A DNA stretch of 64,000 bases from Rheinheimera aquimaris (GTDB lineage: Bacteria > Pseudomonadota > Gammaproteobacteria > Enterobacterales > Alteromonadaceae). Location: positions 310,001 through 374,000 of the forward strand of contig NZ_JAJAVQ010000002.1 of assembly GCF_020531985.1 (NCBI RefSeq), in the 5' to 3' direction. The notes under the pieces are model-generated. The model ran no database searches, was not told the DNA's origin, and saw only the letters and a list, made by a program, of their open reading frames with translations. The position numbers were made by a program, and so were the translations under genes. Shown in pieces: positions 36,109 to 44,593 of this stretch (positions are counted from its first letter, which is position 1; each line of letters opens with the position of its first letter).

Positions 36109-38448
36109 TCAGAACTTATAACTTAGTGACAACCACAGGCTGCGGGCTTTTTCTGTAGTGTTGTAGTCTGAGGTACAGTTATAGGTGTCTTCAGTATCTG
36201 CCAGCAGGCAGGTACGGCTGGATAAGTCTTCATCCAGCAGATTGTTTATCCGGGCACTGAAGCTTAACTGATCAGAATACTGATAACGGGCGCCCAGATG
36301 CAGCAGTTCGTAAGCTTTGTAGTATTGCTTGATTGTTTCCGGGCCGGTAGGGCCACTGATATTAGCAGTACCGCGAAAACGCTCACTGCGCACTTCAGCA
36401 ATCAGTTGCAGGCTTAATTGCTGCAGCAGCTGCCAGTTCAGCGTGGCATTAAACATATTCTTCGGCGTACTTACCAGCGGCAAACCGGCATCACGGCCGC
36501 TTTTTACTTCACTGTCGGTATAGGTGTAGTTGGCGCTGAGGCTGATATTGTCGGTGAAGGCATACTTACCGGCCAGCTCTACGCCACGGGTTTCTGATTT
36601 ATCAACATTGGCGGCCTGGGTAAAACTGTTATAGCCTAGCTCAGCCCAGCCGGGGCCGATATCAACACAAGGTGTGCCGGCTGTGGTTGTTTCACAGTTT
36701 GGCAGGTTGTCCTGATTGATAATTTTGTCTTTAAAATCATTGTAGAACAGCGTGATATTGCCACTAAAGGCGTCACCGCTGTAATAGGCGGCAACTTCAT
36801 AGTTTACGCTGGTTTCTGGTTGTAAATCCGGCGTACCGACAAAGGGGCTGACGCCCTGGCCACCAAAACCGGTAATACCCGGAAACAGCTGGTTTGGTTT
36901 AGGTGCTTTATAACCGGTGCTAACACCGCCTTTAATGGTCCACTGTTCTGTTGGGCGGTAGTTCAGGTAGAAGCGCGGGCTGAACTCGCCACCAAAAATA
37001 TTGTGATCATCAAAACGGGCGCCGGCCGTGGCGGTAAACTGCGGATGGAACTCCCAGCTGTCTTCGGCAAATACTGCCCACTGGCGGTGAGTCTGGCTGG
37101 TGCCATCGCGAAAGCCGTCACCGTACATACCGAATACACCATCTTCCATGTCAGCGTTTAAATACTGACCACCAATGACAAAGTAATGATCCTGATACTG
37201 CGATTCCAGCTTGGTATCCAGGATCAGGTTGTCGATTTTCAGCGTGCGGGTTGGGCGCGGTAAAAACTGTGCCTGCAACTGCGCTGATAACGCATCGGTC
37301 AGTTGCGGTTTGTTGCTGGCCTGATCGATTACTGCCTGGTCCCAGATCTGCTGCAGCTCGCTACGTTCTTGCACTGTTAGTGGCAACGAGCGGCCAAAGT
37401 TTTCGCTGCGACTTGTTGTGATACTGCTGGTTAGCGTACCAATTTCAAAACGACCAACATGTGCCAGTACGAATTGTTCACGCTCAACACGCTGATACGG
37501 GGTATAACCGACACGGGGTTGAATAACACCGGCGCCACTGGCACGCCACAGGCTGACCGGGCTGTCCAGTGTACCGGTTTGGCCTTCAGTATTATCGTAA
37601 CGCTGTTTGGCAATATCGTATTCCAGGCTGACAAACTGCTGCTCACTGATGGCGTAATTTAATGTAGCACCCAGATTCCAGTTTTTTGCGGCGACAATTT
37701 TTTTATCACCAAAGCTGCCTTCATCTACCCAGGTAGACCCATCTGGCAAAGGCAGATTTTCGCTGTAAGTCGGTTCGCTTTCATCGCGGTCATAAATGCT
37801 GCCACGCACCGCGTAGGTAAGTCCACGCGCACCGGTTGGCCCGGTCAGATAAAAGTCGGCTTTTTTATCATCGCCGTACTGGCTGTCCTGCTGCAGATTG
37901 CTGCTCAGCGTAATGCTGCCATGCGTGGTGTCGAGTTCTTTACGGGTAATAATATTAATGACACCGCCAATTGCATCAGCCCCATACAGCGTCGACATTG
38001 GCCCGCGCACCACTTCAATCCGCTCAATCGCTTCCAGTGGTGGCATATACATAAACTGGCTGTTGCCAAAGTTATTCGGCCCGATATCGCCGATATCACT
38101 CTGCCGGCGACCATCAATTAACACCAGAGTGTAGTCTGATGGCAGGCCGCGCATGGTAATGCTGATATTACCGTTCTTATCCTGGCCACTGCCGACGTCT
38201 ATACCTTCGATATCGCGCAGTGCATCTGCCAGGCTGGTAAAGGGCTTGCTTTGCAAATCTTTCCGCGTTACCACCGAAACACTGGCTGGCGCATCGACCA
38301 GTTTTTGTTCAAAGCCGGATGCCGTTACAACAATGACTTCCATATCGTAATCAGCAGCTGTGGTGGCAGCGGCCATTTCAGCATGGGCTGATGGCAGTGC
38401 AAACACAGCGGCAACGGCGCAGGCCAAAGCGGTGGGACGAAAAGACAT
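36109..38448 (-). CDS. Fur-regulated TonB-dependent receptor (FepA/CirA-like)
   Basis: An outer-membrane ferric-siderophore receptor of 779 aa. I start at ATG 38448 with AGGAG six bases upstream; a signal peptide (MSFRPTALACAVAAVFALPSAHA) follows. MEVIVVTASG is the TonB box region. The plug has ITMRGLPSDYTLVLIDGRRQ and VVRGPMSTLYGADAIGGVINIITRK, typical of colicin-I/enterobactin-type receptors. The barrel ends LWLSLSYKF. A good Fur box lies about 70 bp upstream. Exact siderophore unknown. Confidence 0.9.
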   Translation of the reverse strand: MSFRPTALACAVAAVFALPSAHAEMAAATTAADYDMEVIVVTASGFEQKLVDAPASVSVVTRKDLQSKPFTSLADALRDIEGIDVGSGQDKNGNISITMRGLPSDYTLVLIDGRRQSDIGDIGPNNFGNSQFMYMPPLEAIERIEVVRGPMSTLYGADAIGGVINIITRKELDTTHGSITLSSNLQQDSQYGDDKKADFYLTGPTGARGLTYAVRGSIYDRDESEPTYSENLPLPDGSTWVDEGSFGDKKIVAAKNWNLGATLNYAISEQQFVSLEYDIAKQRYDNTEGQTGTLDSPVSLWRASGAGVIQPRVGYTPYQRVEREQFVLAHVGRFEIGTLTSSITTSRSENFGRSLPLTVQERSELQQIWDQAVIDQASNKPQLTDALSAQLQAQFLPRPTRTLKIDNLILDTKLESQYQDHYFVIGGQYLNADMEDGVFGMYGDGFRDGTSQTHRQWAVFAEDSWEFHPQFTATAGARFDDHNIFGGEFSPRFYLNYRPTEQWTIKGGVSTGYKAPKPNQLFPGITGFGGQGVSPFVGTPDLQPETSVNYEVAAYYSGDAFSGNITLFYNDFKDKIINQDNLPNCETTTAGTPCVDIGPGWAELGYNSFTQAANVDKSETRGVELAGKYAFTDNISLSANYTYTDSEVKSGRDAGLPLVSTPKNMFNATLNWQLLQQLSLQLIAEVRSERFRGTANISGPTGPETIKQYYKAYELLHLGARYQYSDQLSFSARINNLLDEDLSSRTCLLADTEDTYNCTSDYNTTEKARSLWLSLSYKF

Positions 38449-38517
38449 GATTAACTCCTGTAGGAACAACTAAAGCGGTTGGGCAACTGCTATCTGTTAA
38501 GTTAGGTAAATTTAATA

Positions 38518-38536
38518 GCGAATGATAATTATTCTT
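38518..38536. promoter_or_regulatory. Fur box upstream of the FepA/CirA-like receptor gene
   Basis: GCGAATGATAATTATTCTT matches the 19-bp Fur consensus at 14 of 19 positions, with the AATGATAATnATT core intact. It sits in the region where the receptor promoter must be. Confidence 0.8.
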
Positions 38537-38644
38537 GTTAATAAGATCAATTGAAAAATGGGTAAAGCCTGACTTAAATCAACGGCGGTTCAGATAATTA
38601 GTGGAAGTTTCAGAGTGAGGCTGTGCTGACACAGCGCTAGAACA

Positions 38645-39349
38645 TTAGCGCTGAGGCGGGCCGTAGATTTGCTCGGCGGTGTTAAACAGGATCCAGCTGG
38701 TTAAAATGTATTTGTCGTTTGATACCGGAATACAGCCGCGGTGGGTATGGGTAAAGTAGGCCGGTGCTATCACCATCCTGCCGGTTTTGGGCGTAATGCT
38801 TTTGTTCTGATAATAAAACTCGGTCTGGCCACCTTCTGCAACGTCATTTAAATAGAACATAAACAGCAGCGCCCGGTGTAATGGCTCTGTGCTGCCCTGC
38901 TGCGGATAAACTTCACTGTGCCAATAGCCATAATTACCCACGCCAGCCTGGTATTTCTGCGCCTGTATATTACCCAGGCGAAACAACACCCGCATAAAAT
39001 CCATGGTTTTGGCTTTGCCAAGTTGCTCATAATTGTCGTTGGTAATGGCAACCGGCTGGCCGGTTTGCGGGTGCGCAATCGTCAGGCCAACCGGGCCTAT
39101 CAGTGCAAAATGGTATTTCTTAAAGTACTCGCAGGCATAGTGAGTGGTCGCCTGCCAGATCTGCTGCAGCAACGGCTGATACTCGGCATGCTGAAACAGG
39201 TATAAATCGGTACTGATTTTCTTACTCGGGTCGACACCACCACCGGTGCGTCCTGGCACAGTATGTGGGCTGGCATCAAAGGTGTTGATCAGCTGCTGGC
39301 AGAATTCTGCGCTCAATGCATTGTCGTAAATTTCAATAAAATCGGTCAT
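38645..39349 (-). CDS. 2OG-Fe(II) oxygenase-like protein (prolyl 4-hydroxylase fold)
   Basis: A 234-aa protein from ATG 39349; a TTG nine bases upstream is the other option. The C-terminal half is a prolyl-4-hydroxylase-like double-stranded helix: GYWHSEVYPQ (first iron ligand His144), LLFMFYLNDVAEGGQTEFYY, and FTHTHRG with the distal His (201 or 203). Lys213 may bind 2-oxoglutarate. Where most members have HxD, this one has HxE (Glu146). It lies between the Fur-box receptor and the TonB2 operon, so a link with iron is likely but not shown. Confidence 0.78.
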   Translation of the reverse strand: MTDFIEIYDNALSAEFCQQLINTFDASPHTVPGRTGGGVDPSKKISTDLYLFQHAEYQPLLQQIWQATTHYACEYFKKYHFALIGPVGLTIAHPQTGQPVAITNDNYEQLGKAKTMDFMRVLFRLGNIQAQKYQAGVGNYGYWHSEVYPQQGSTEPLHRALLFMFYLNDVAEGGQTEFYYQNKSITPKTGRMVIAPAYFTHTHRGCIPVSNDKYILTSWILFNTAEQIYGPPQR

Positions 39350-39441
39350 AGGGTTCAAGCTACTTTTCGGCGTGCTAAATGTTGTAATCAGGTTAACACC
39401 ATACTGTATTGCGCAGCAGCAGAAAAGGGCAAAACCCGCCG

Positions 39442-40848
39442 TTAAGCCCCACCGGAACGTTGCTGCCTGACCAGTTGCTGCAGACTGCGGATATTGTCAG
39501 CTATGTCTTGCCGCTGCGGTGCAACCTGCAACACCTGCTGTAGCAACCGCAGTGCACTCTGATACTGTTGGCGGTTAATTTCCAGCTGAGCCTGGGCCTG
39601 CAGCGCCGGGATCTGAACCTCTTTAATCGTTGCTGCCCGGCTGTAACTGATGCTGGCCAGTTCGATATTGCCGCGGTTTTCATACCACTGCGCCAATGTC
39701 AGTAAGGCTTCGCCTGACAGCGGGTCCAGCGCCACGGCTTGCTGCAGTTCGGTCAACGCCTGTTTTGGCTGGTTGTCCGCACTGGCCAATTGTGCCCTGA
39801 CCAGTGCCAGTTGTGCCTGTTGCTTTACCGGCAATTGTTGTGTCGGCAAGGCACCTTGCTTCAGCAGGCTTCTAAGTGCTGGCCATTGTTGCTGATAGGC
39901 CAGATAACTTGCCGCCTGAAGCAGCGGGGTATGCCAGTGCTGACTGTCCGGTTTTGCCTTAACAGCTTGTTGCAGCAGGCTGGCACCGCGTTCGGCACTG
40001 CCACTGTTAAAGTGCAGCTGCGCTGCCAGCAGCAGGTTATCTGCAGCGTGTTCGCCAAGACGCAGTGCAACTTCGATACTGCTAAGTGCCTGCGTGCTGT
40101 TACCCTGACTCAACGCCAGCTGGCTGCGCTGCAGCCACAGGGCTTTATTGTCCGGTTGCTGCTGCAACAGTTGCTCCAGCATTGCTTGTGCCTGCGACCA
40201 GGCCTGGCTTTGGATCAATGCATATAGCAAACCCTGCTGCCACTGACTGTTGTCGGGTTCGAGCAACAGTGCTTGCTGATAACCGGCGACTGCACTGGCT
40301 GGTTGCGCGGTTTTCAGGTTGATATAAGCCAGCTGCCCATAGACCTGAGCGTCGGCGACGCCAAGATTAATGGCGGCGACTAAATGAGGCCTGGCTAGTG
40401 CATATTGCTGTTGCTGCATCCTGACCAAGCTCAGTGCTTGATGTGCCAGCGCCAGATCAGGCTGTTTGCCAAGTGCAGCCTGCAATGCTTTGGCGGCTTC
40501 ATCATAGCGGTTCAGTGACAACAACACCTGACCACGCAGCACCTGCAATGCGGTGCTGTCGTCGGCAAGCGGGCGCTGACGGAACAGCTCGGCAATCGCC
40601 TGATAGTTTTTCTGCTGCAGTAATGGCTGTAGCTGCCGGGCAAAACTTTGTTCGTTTGGCAAAATGGCTGCGGTGCGCTGCGCAATAGCGTTGTTATTCA
40701 GCATCACCTGCCATACCGGGTCATCCAGCGTCACCTGCAAAGTGCCAGCCGGGTTGTTACTGGCGGATGCCGCTGCACTTAGCAGCGATAGCGCTGCACT
40801 CACCAAAGCTGTTTTTAAAAAAGAAGTCATCACTGTACCATTTTGCAT
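39442..40848 (-). CDS. TPR-repeat protein of the TonB2 operon
   Basis: A 468-aa exported protein: signal peptide (ends near SAAASA) and about ten tetratricopeptide-like repeats (for example LQVLRGQVLLSLNRYDEAAKAL and LALAHQALSLVRMQQQQYALA). Its ATG overlaps the tonB2 stop (TGATG), showing translational coupling. TPR proteins at this position are a standard part of TtpC-type TonB2 clusters. The precise role is unknown; scaffolding at the inner membrane or periplasm is likely. Confidence 0.85.
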   Translation of the reverse strand: MQNGTVMTSFLKTALVSAALSLLSAAASASNNPAGTLQVTLDDPVWQVMLNNNAIAQRTAAILPNEQSFARQLQPLLQQKNYQAIAELFRQRPLADDSTALQVLRGQVLLSLNRYDEAAKALQAALGKQPDLALAHQALSLVRMQQQQYALARPHLVAAINLGVADAQVYGQLAYINLKTAQPASAVAGYQQALLLEPDNSQWQQGLLYALIQSQAWSQAQAMLEQLLQQQPDNKALWLQRSQLALSQGNSTQALSSIEVALRLGEHAADNLLLAAQLHFNSGSAERGASLLQQAVKAKPDSQHWHTPLLQAASYLAYQQQWPALRSLLKQGALPTQQLPVKQQAQLALVRAQLASADNQPKQALTELQQAVALDPLSGEALLTLAQWYENRGNIELASISYSRAATIKEVQIPALQAQAQLEINRQQYQSALRLLQQVLQVAPQRQDIADNIRSLQQLVRQQRSGGA

Positions 40849-41480
40849 CAGGGTTTAAACTCGACTGGCCAGATAAAGCGTGCACTGACGGCTTCTGTGC
40901 CTTTGGTTGGCACACTGAAGCGGCTGCTGCGCACTATCCGTTCTATTTCTGGCCGCAGTTCCGGGTATGGGTTTTCTATAACATTCAGCAGCGTCAGCCG
41001 GCCTTGTTCATCAATCAGTATATCCAGTTTCACCAGGGCCTTTTTTATTCCCTGGCGGCTCAGACTACGCGGAAACACCGCATTCAGCGGTGTCTGCAGC
41101 ACCGGCAGGGTATCGAGCTGATCCAGGCTGAAAGCACTGATTTCTATCTGTAATGGTTGCCATTGCACTTGTTGCAGTTGAGGCTGCGGCGCACTGAGTT
41201 CCAGTTTGGGTTTAACCAGCTGAATATCGGGTGCGGCGATCTGCACTGCACTGCTATTGCTTACCTGCAAGTCCAGCGTCGGTGTCGTGTTAACCGGTTG
41301 CGGCGGACTGGGCGGTGGTGGCGGTGGCGGAGTGAGCAGCGCGGCTAAATCCAGTGGTCGCAACAGCAGTTTTTGCTCTGACGGGGGCTGAAACTGCCGC
41401 GCATACCACATCAATAGCAATGCGCTGCTGAGCAACGTGACACTTAAGCCAAACGCCAGTAAGCGGATACGGGCCTGCAT
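40848..41480 (-). CDS. tonB2: TonB2-type energy transducer
   Basis: A 210-aa TonB protein: a short cytoplasmic start, one transmembrane helix (about 7-26), a proline run (TPPPPPPPSPPQP, about 50-62), and a C-terminal TonB domain (about 125-210; VFPRSLSRQGIKKALVKLDILIDEQGR). It carries proton-motive energy to outer-membrane receptors. It follows exbD2 by one base and overlaps the TPR gene. Symbol by analogy with Vibrio TonB2 systems. Confidence 0.9.
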   Translation of the reverse strand: MQARIRLLAFGLSVTLLSSALLLMWYARQFQPPSEQKLLLRPLDLAALLTPPPPPPPSPPQPVNTTPTLDLQVSNSSAVQIAAPDIQLVKPKLELSAPQPQLQQVQWQPLQIEISAFSLDQLDTLPVLQTPLNAVFPRSLSRQGIKKALVKLDILIDEQGRLTLLNVIENPYPELRPEIERIVRSSRFSVPTKGTEAVSARFIWPVEFKP

Positions 41481-41481
41481 G

Positions 41482-41889
41482 TTACTGTGCTACCGTCGCC
41501 AGGCTTACCTGTGGTGCACCGGCCAGTTTGGCGCCGTCCAGCACCTTCACCAGCAAGTCGGCCGGCACATTTTTATCAACCTGCAGCACTACAGGGCGGG
41601 CACGCTCACGTAGCAGTTGCTCCAATGTTGGCCTTACCCCTTCGACACCGATATTGCTGCCATCGTAATAAACACCGCCGTTATCGGTAATGGCTACCAG
41701 TATAACAAGTTGCTGCAACTGGCTGGCAGATACTGCTTGCGGCTTGTCTACTTCAACCCCGGTTTCGCGCACAAAAACAGTCGTGACAATAAAAAATATC
41801 AGCAGAATAAACACCACATCTAACAGTGGCGACATATCGATGCCCTGATGCTGTTGTTCCAGCCGCTGGCCTAAACGCTGCTGCATCAT
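41482..41889 (-). CDS. exbD2: ExbD2-type biopolymer transporter
   Basis: A 135-aa protein starting at ATG 41889, whose ATG overlaps the exbB2 stop (ATGA). Typical ExbD layout: short cytoplasmic start, GIDMSPLLDVVFILLIFFIVTTVFV membrane helix with the conserved Asp of the proton path (SPLLDVVF), and a periplasmic domain. Works with ExbB2 and TonB2. An open frame upstream to 41976 is inside exbB2 and not used. Confidence 0.92.
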   Translation of the reverse strand: MMQQRLGQRLEQQHQGIDMSPLLDVVFILLIFFIVTTVFVRETGVEVDKPQAVSASQLQQLVILVAITDNGGVYYDGSNIGVEGVRPTLEQLLRERARPVVLQVDKNVPADLLVKVLDGAKLAGAPQVSLATVAQ

Positions 41890-42272
41890 GCCACCTGTGT
41901 GTGCTGGTGGGTGACACGGGCGCGCGCCAGTTTGGCATTCACCAGAGACTGCAACAGCCAGGCCGGAATAGCACAACTTAAACCCAGCTGGGTAGTGAAT
42001 AACGCGTCGCCAATACCTGAGCTGAGTTCTGCTGCGCCGCTGTCACCAGAGGCCAGGCCAGCGAATACGCTGAGCAGACCGACAATAGTGCCAAGCAAGC
42101 CGCACAGCGGCATACTGGCGATTAATACCGTGTTAAATTGTTGCCATTGGCCACACTGCTGCCAATTGCCGCTGCGCAGCAGTAACCATTCCTGCAGCAG
42201 CAATTGGTAACTGCCAAGAGCAGCAGCCAATATCAGCCAGCACACCAGATTATCGGTTAACATGCTTATCAT
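41886..42272 (-). CDS. exbB2: ExbB2-type MotA/TolQ/ExbB proton channel
   Basis: A short (128 aa) MotA/TolQ/ExbB-family protein with three hydrophobic segments and the conserved PLCGLLGTIVGLLSVFAGLA and IGDALFTTQLGLSCAIPAWL blocks. Short ExbB2 proteins are usual in TtpC-dependent systems. It overlaps ttpC by 4 bp and exbD2 by 4 bp. Confidence 0.9.
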   Translation of the reverse strand: MISMLTDNLVCWLILAAALGSYQLLLQEWLLLRSGNWQQCGQWQQFNTVLIASMPLCGLLGTIVGLLSVFAGLASGDSGAAELSSGIGDALFTTQLGLSCAIPAWLLQSLVNAKLARARVTHQHTQVA

Positions 42273-43576
42273 GCAGCCTGCTCCTGTGTTGTGGCAGTAT
42301 GACGTCCTGGCTGCTGCGAAATATGCAGTGCCAGCGCTTCAAGCTGATGGTAATAATTGCGCGCTTTACGTGATAACAGCGCATGCAGCACCAGCGCCGG
42401 AATAGCGACGACCAACCCCAGCTCTGTGGTGATCAGTGCCTGAGCTATACCGCCGGAAACAACCTGCGGATCGCCGGAGCCAAATAAGGTCATCATGTTA
42501 AAGGTTTCAATCATGCCGCTTACGGTACCGAGTAACCCCAGCAGCGGTGCTACTGCAGCGGTTACTGCAATAGCACCCAGGCGGGCGTCCAGTGTCAGCC
42601 GGCTATGTTGCAACACGGCAAATAACGCATCGTCACGTTGCTGACCAAGCGGATATTGTTTAGCACAGTCGCCCAGTTGTCTGGCAAAACCTGTACTGTG
42701 TTGTAGCTGTGCTGAAGGCAGCGCAGCAACCTGTACTGCAGGCAGACGCCACAGTTGCCAGGCTTTGTGCAGGGCAATGATCAATGCCACCAGTGCAAAA
42801 GCCAGTATTGGCAATGCCCAGATGCCACCTTTACTAACATGACTCAGTGCAGATTCATGCTGATTTGAACGCAGCAGGGCTTTATTCAGGCTGGGATCAA
42901 ATAACACCTTGGCGCGCTGTTGCTGCTGCAGCTGTTGTAAGGCAGAGGCGTCGTTGAATGGCAATGCCACACTCAGGTTGCCGGCTTTGTCGCTGCTGTG
43001 TTGCAATAAACCGCCCTGTTGCTGTTCATCCTGCCAATACCAACTGACCGGCCCTACCTGCAGTACCCTGGCGTTTACCAGCTCACCGCTGGGTAAAATG
43101 ATGTCGTGGTTGTGCCAGGCCGGGTAAAGGCTTTGCTGTAATGCACCGGCAAAATTACTGGCTGCCTGCAACTGGCTGATAAGAGAGGCATCGACAGTGA
43201 CTAACTGTTGTTGCCGGATAAAGCTGGCCAGCTGATTCTGCTGGTACTGTTGCTGATCCTGCCAGCTTTTCAGCCGCTCGGTTAATTGGTTAAGGCCCAG
43301 TGTACTTTCATCTTCAGCACGGCGCGCAACAGCGGTTTTATCACGCAGTTGCTGTACCTGCTGTTGCAATGTTTGGTACTGGCTTACCAGCTGTTGTTGC
43401 TGACGGCTGATTTGTTGCTCGGTATTACTCAGGTTTTGCTGTGCTTGTTTGATATCTGCCAGCACTGAGCTGCTAATATCTGCCGCGGCGGCAGGATGAC
43501 TGAGAGCAACAAAGGATAACAGCGCTGCGCACAGAGATTGTCTGATGATTTGTGCTAAAACGTTGCTGCTGTTCAT
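42269..43576 (-). CDS. ttpC: TtpC-like MotA/TolQ/ExbB protein with coiled-coil
   Basis: A 435-aa protein: signal peptide (MNSSNVLAQ... ending AAAA near 31), a long Gln-rich coiled coil (about 35-130), a small periplasmic domain, a membrane segment near 250-270, and a MotA/TolQ/ExbB domain in the last 150 residues (PLLGLLGTVSGMIETFNMM, GGIAQALITTELGLVVAIPAL). This matches TtpC, the fourth essential part of TonB2 systems in Vibrio. Four-bp overlaps on both sides. Confidence 0.88.
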   Translation of the reverse strand: MNSSNVLAQIIRQSLCAALLSFVALSHPAAAADISSSVLADIKQAQQNLSNTEQQISRQQQQLVSQYQTLQQQVQQLRDKTAVARRAEDESTLGLNQLTERLKSWQDQQQYQQNQLASFIRQQQLVTVDASLISQLQAASNFAGALQQSLYPAWHNHDIILPSGELVNARVLQVGPVSWYWQDEQQQGGLLQHSSDKAGNLSVALPFNDASALQQLQQQQRAKVLFDPSLNKALLRSNQHESALSHVSKGGIWALPILAFALVALIIALHKAWQLWRLPAVQVAALPSAQLQHSTGFARQLGDCAKQYPLGQQRDDALFAVLQHSRLTLDARLGAIAVTAAVAPLLGLLGTVSGMIETFNMMTLFGSGDPQVVSGGIAQALITTELGLVVAIPALVLHALLSRKARNYYHQLEALALHISQQPGRHTATTQEQAA

Positions 43577-44409
43577 GGCGTGGTTTCCTTGCGGGCTGAC
43601 GGCGCAGCCTCTGCAGATAACTGCATTGGCAGGCTAATCAGCTCTGCCTGAGCGCGTTTTTCCAGTATTGCAATGGCTTGTAACACTTCGCTACCGTCAA
43701 CGCTGCTGTCAAATTGCCAGCTCCAGCCAGTACTGCCGGGGTAACCCAGGCCGCTATAGCTGCCATCAGCACTGCTAAACCAGGCCTGGCTTGCGCCCAG
43801 ATACAGTTGTTTTACCCGCACCGGCTTACCGTCAGCCGTTTCCAGTGTCATTTCATCCAGGCTCAGGCGCTGTTGAAACTCGGCCAGTTTGGTCAGTAAA
43901 AACAAGCTGCGTTGCAACTGAACTGAGGCATCAGCATTGTCTGGCAGGCTAGCCAGTTCCTGTTGCCAGATGTGCTGCAGTGGTGGCGGCAGTTGCGGTT
44001 GCATCACACGTACCTGTTGCAGTAAGGCGCTGATCTGGCGCCCGCCCTGTTGTTGTTGTAGCTCCAGCTGTTGCTGCTGGGCCAGCAGTGCTGCCCGCTT
44101 TTCGTCTACTGCATCATGCTGTTTGCTATTACGTTCCAGTACCTGTTGCAGCTGCTTTTGTTCGGCCTGTAACAAGCTGATGCCTTGCTGCAGGCTTTGC
44201 TTACGCAGCTGCCAGTCTTGTTGTAGCTGATGCTGCTGCTGCTCCAGCGCCAGCCACTGTTGCACCAGTGCATCAAGCTGAGTAACCGCAGTAGTTTGCG
44301 CCAGTACCTGGCTGGGTGTGAAAAAAAGTAATGCTAAACATAGAGTTAACATTGAAGTCGATGAGAGTTTGTTCAATCTGTTCATGAATTGCCGCTGTCT
44401 GGCTGTCAT
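43573..44409 (-). CDS. DUF3450 coiled-coil protein of the TonB2 operon
   Basis: A 278-aa exported protein with a signal peptide ending near SQVLAQ and a Gln-rich coiled coil (about 45-125), then a globular part (TLETADGKPVRVKQLYLGASQAWF, typical of DUF3450). It is the first gene of the operon DUF3450-ttpC-exbB2-exbD2-tonB2-TPR and overlaps ttpC by 4 bp. Start is ATG 44409 or the internal ATG 44385; neither has a clear RBS. Confidence 0.85.
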   Translation of the reverse strand: MTARQRQFMNRLNKLSSTSMLTLCLALLFFTPSQVLAQTTAVTQLDALVQQWLALEQQQHQLQQDWQLRKQSLQQGISLLQAEQKQLQQVLERNSKQHDAVDEKRAALLAQQQQLELQQQQGGRQISALLQQVRVMQPQLPPPLQHIWQQELASLPDNADASVQLQRSLFLLTKLAEFQQRLSLDEMTLETADGKPVRVKQLYLGASQAWFSSADGSYSGLGYPGSTGWSWQFDSSVDGSEVLQAIAILEKRAQAELISLPMQLSAEAAPSARKETTP

Positions 44410-44459
44410 TTACAACGTTAGCTGGTAACGCATTATGTCAAAATGGTAGATCAAACACA

Positions 44460-44478
44460 ACTGATAATCTTTCTCATT
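44460..44478. promoter_or_regulatory. Fur box between the TonB2 operon and the Fiu-like receptor gene
   Basis: TGATAATCTTTCTCATT (44462-44478) differs from the common Fur form TGATAATGATTCTCATT by two central bases. It lies between divergent genes and could control both. Confidence 0.65.
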
Positions 44479-44593
44479 TACATTTTTTTAAGCGGGTGCT
44501 AGCATGCCGCCGGCTGACTGAAAACCCGGCGTGCAGCAAGCTACCTAAAGCGTGCTGATACAGCGCCGGCCCGATAAAAATTTGGAGCAGGAA

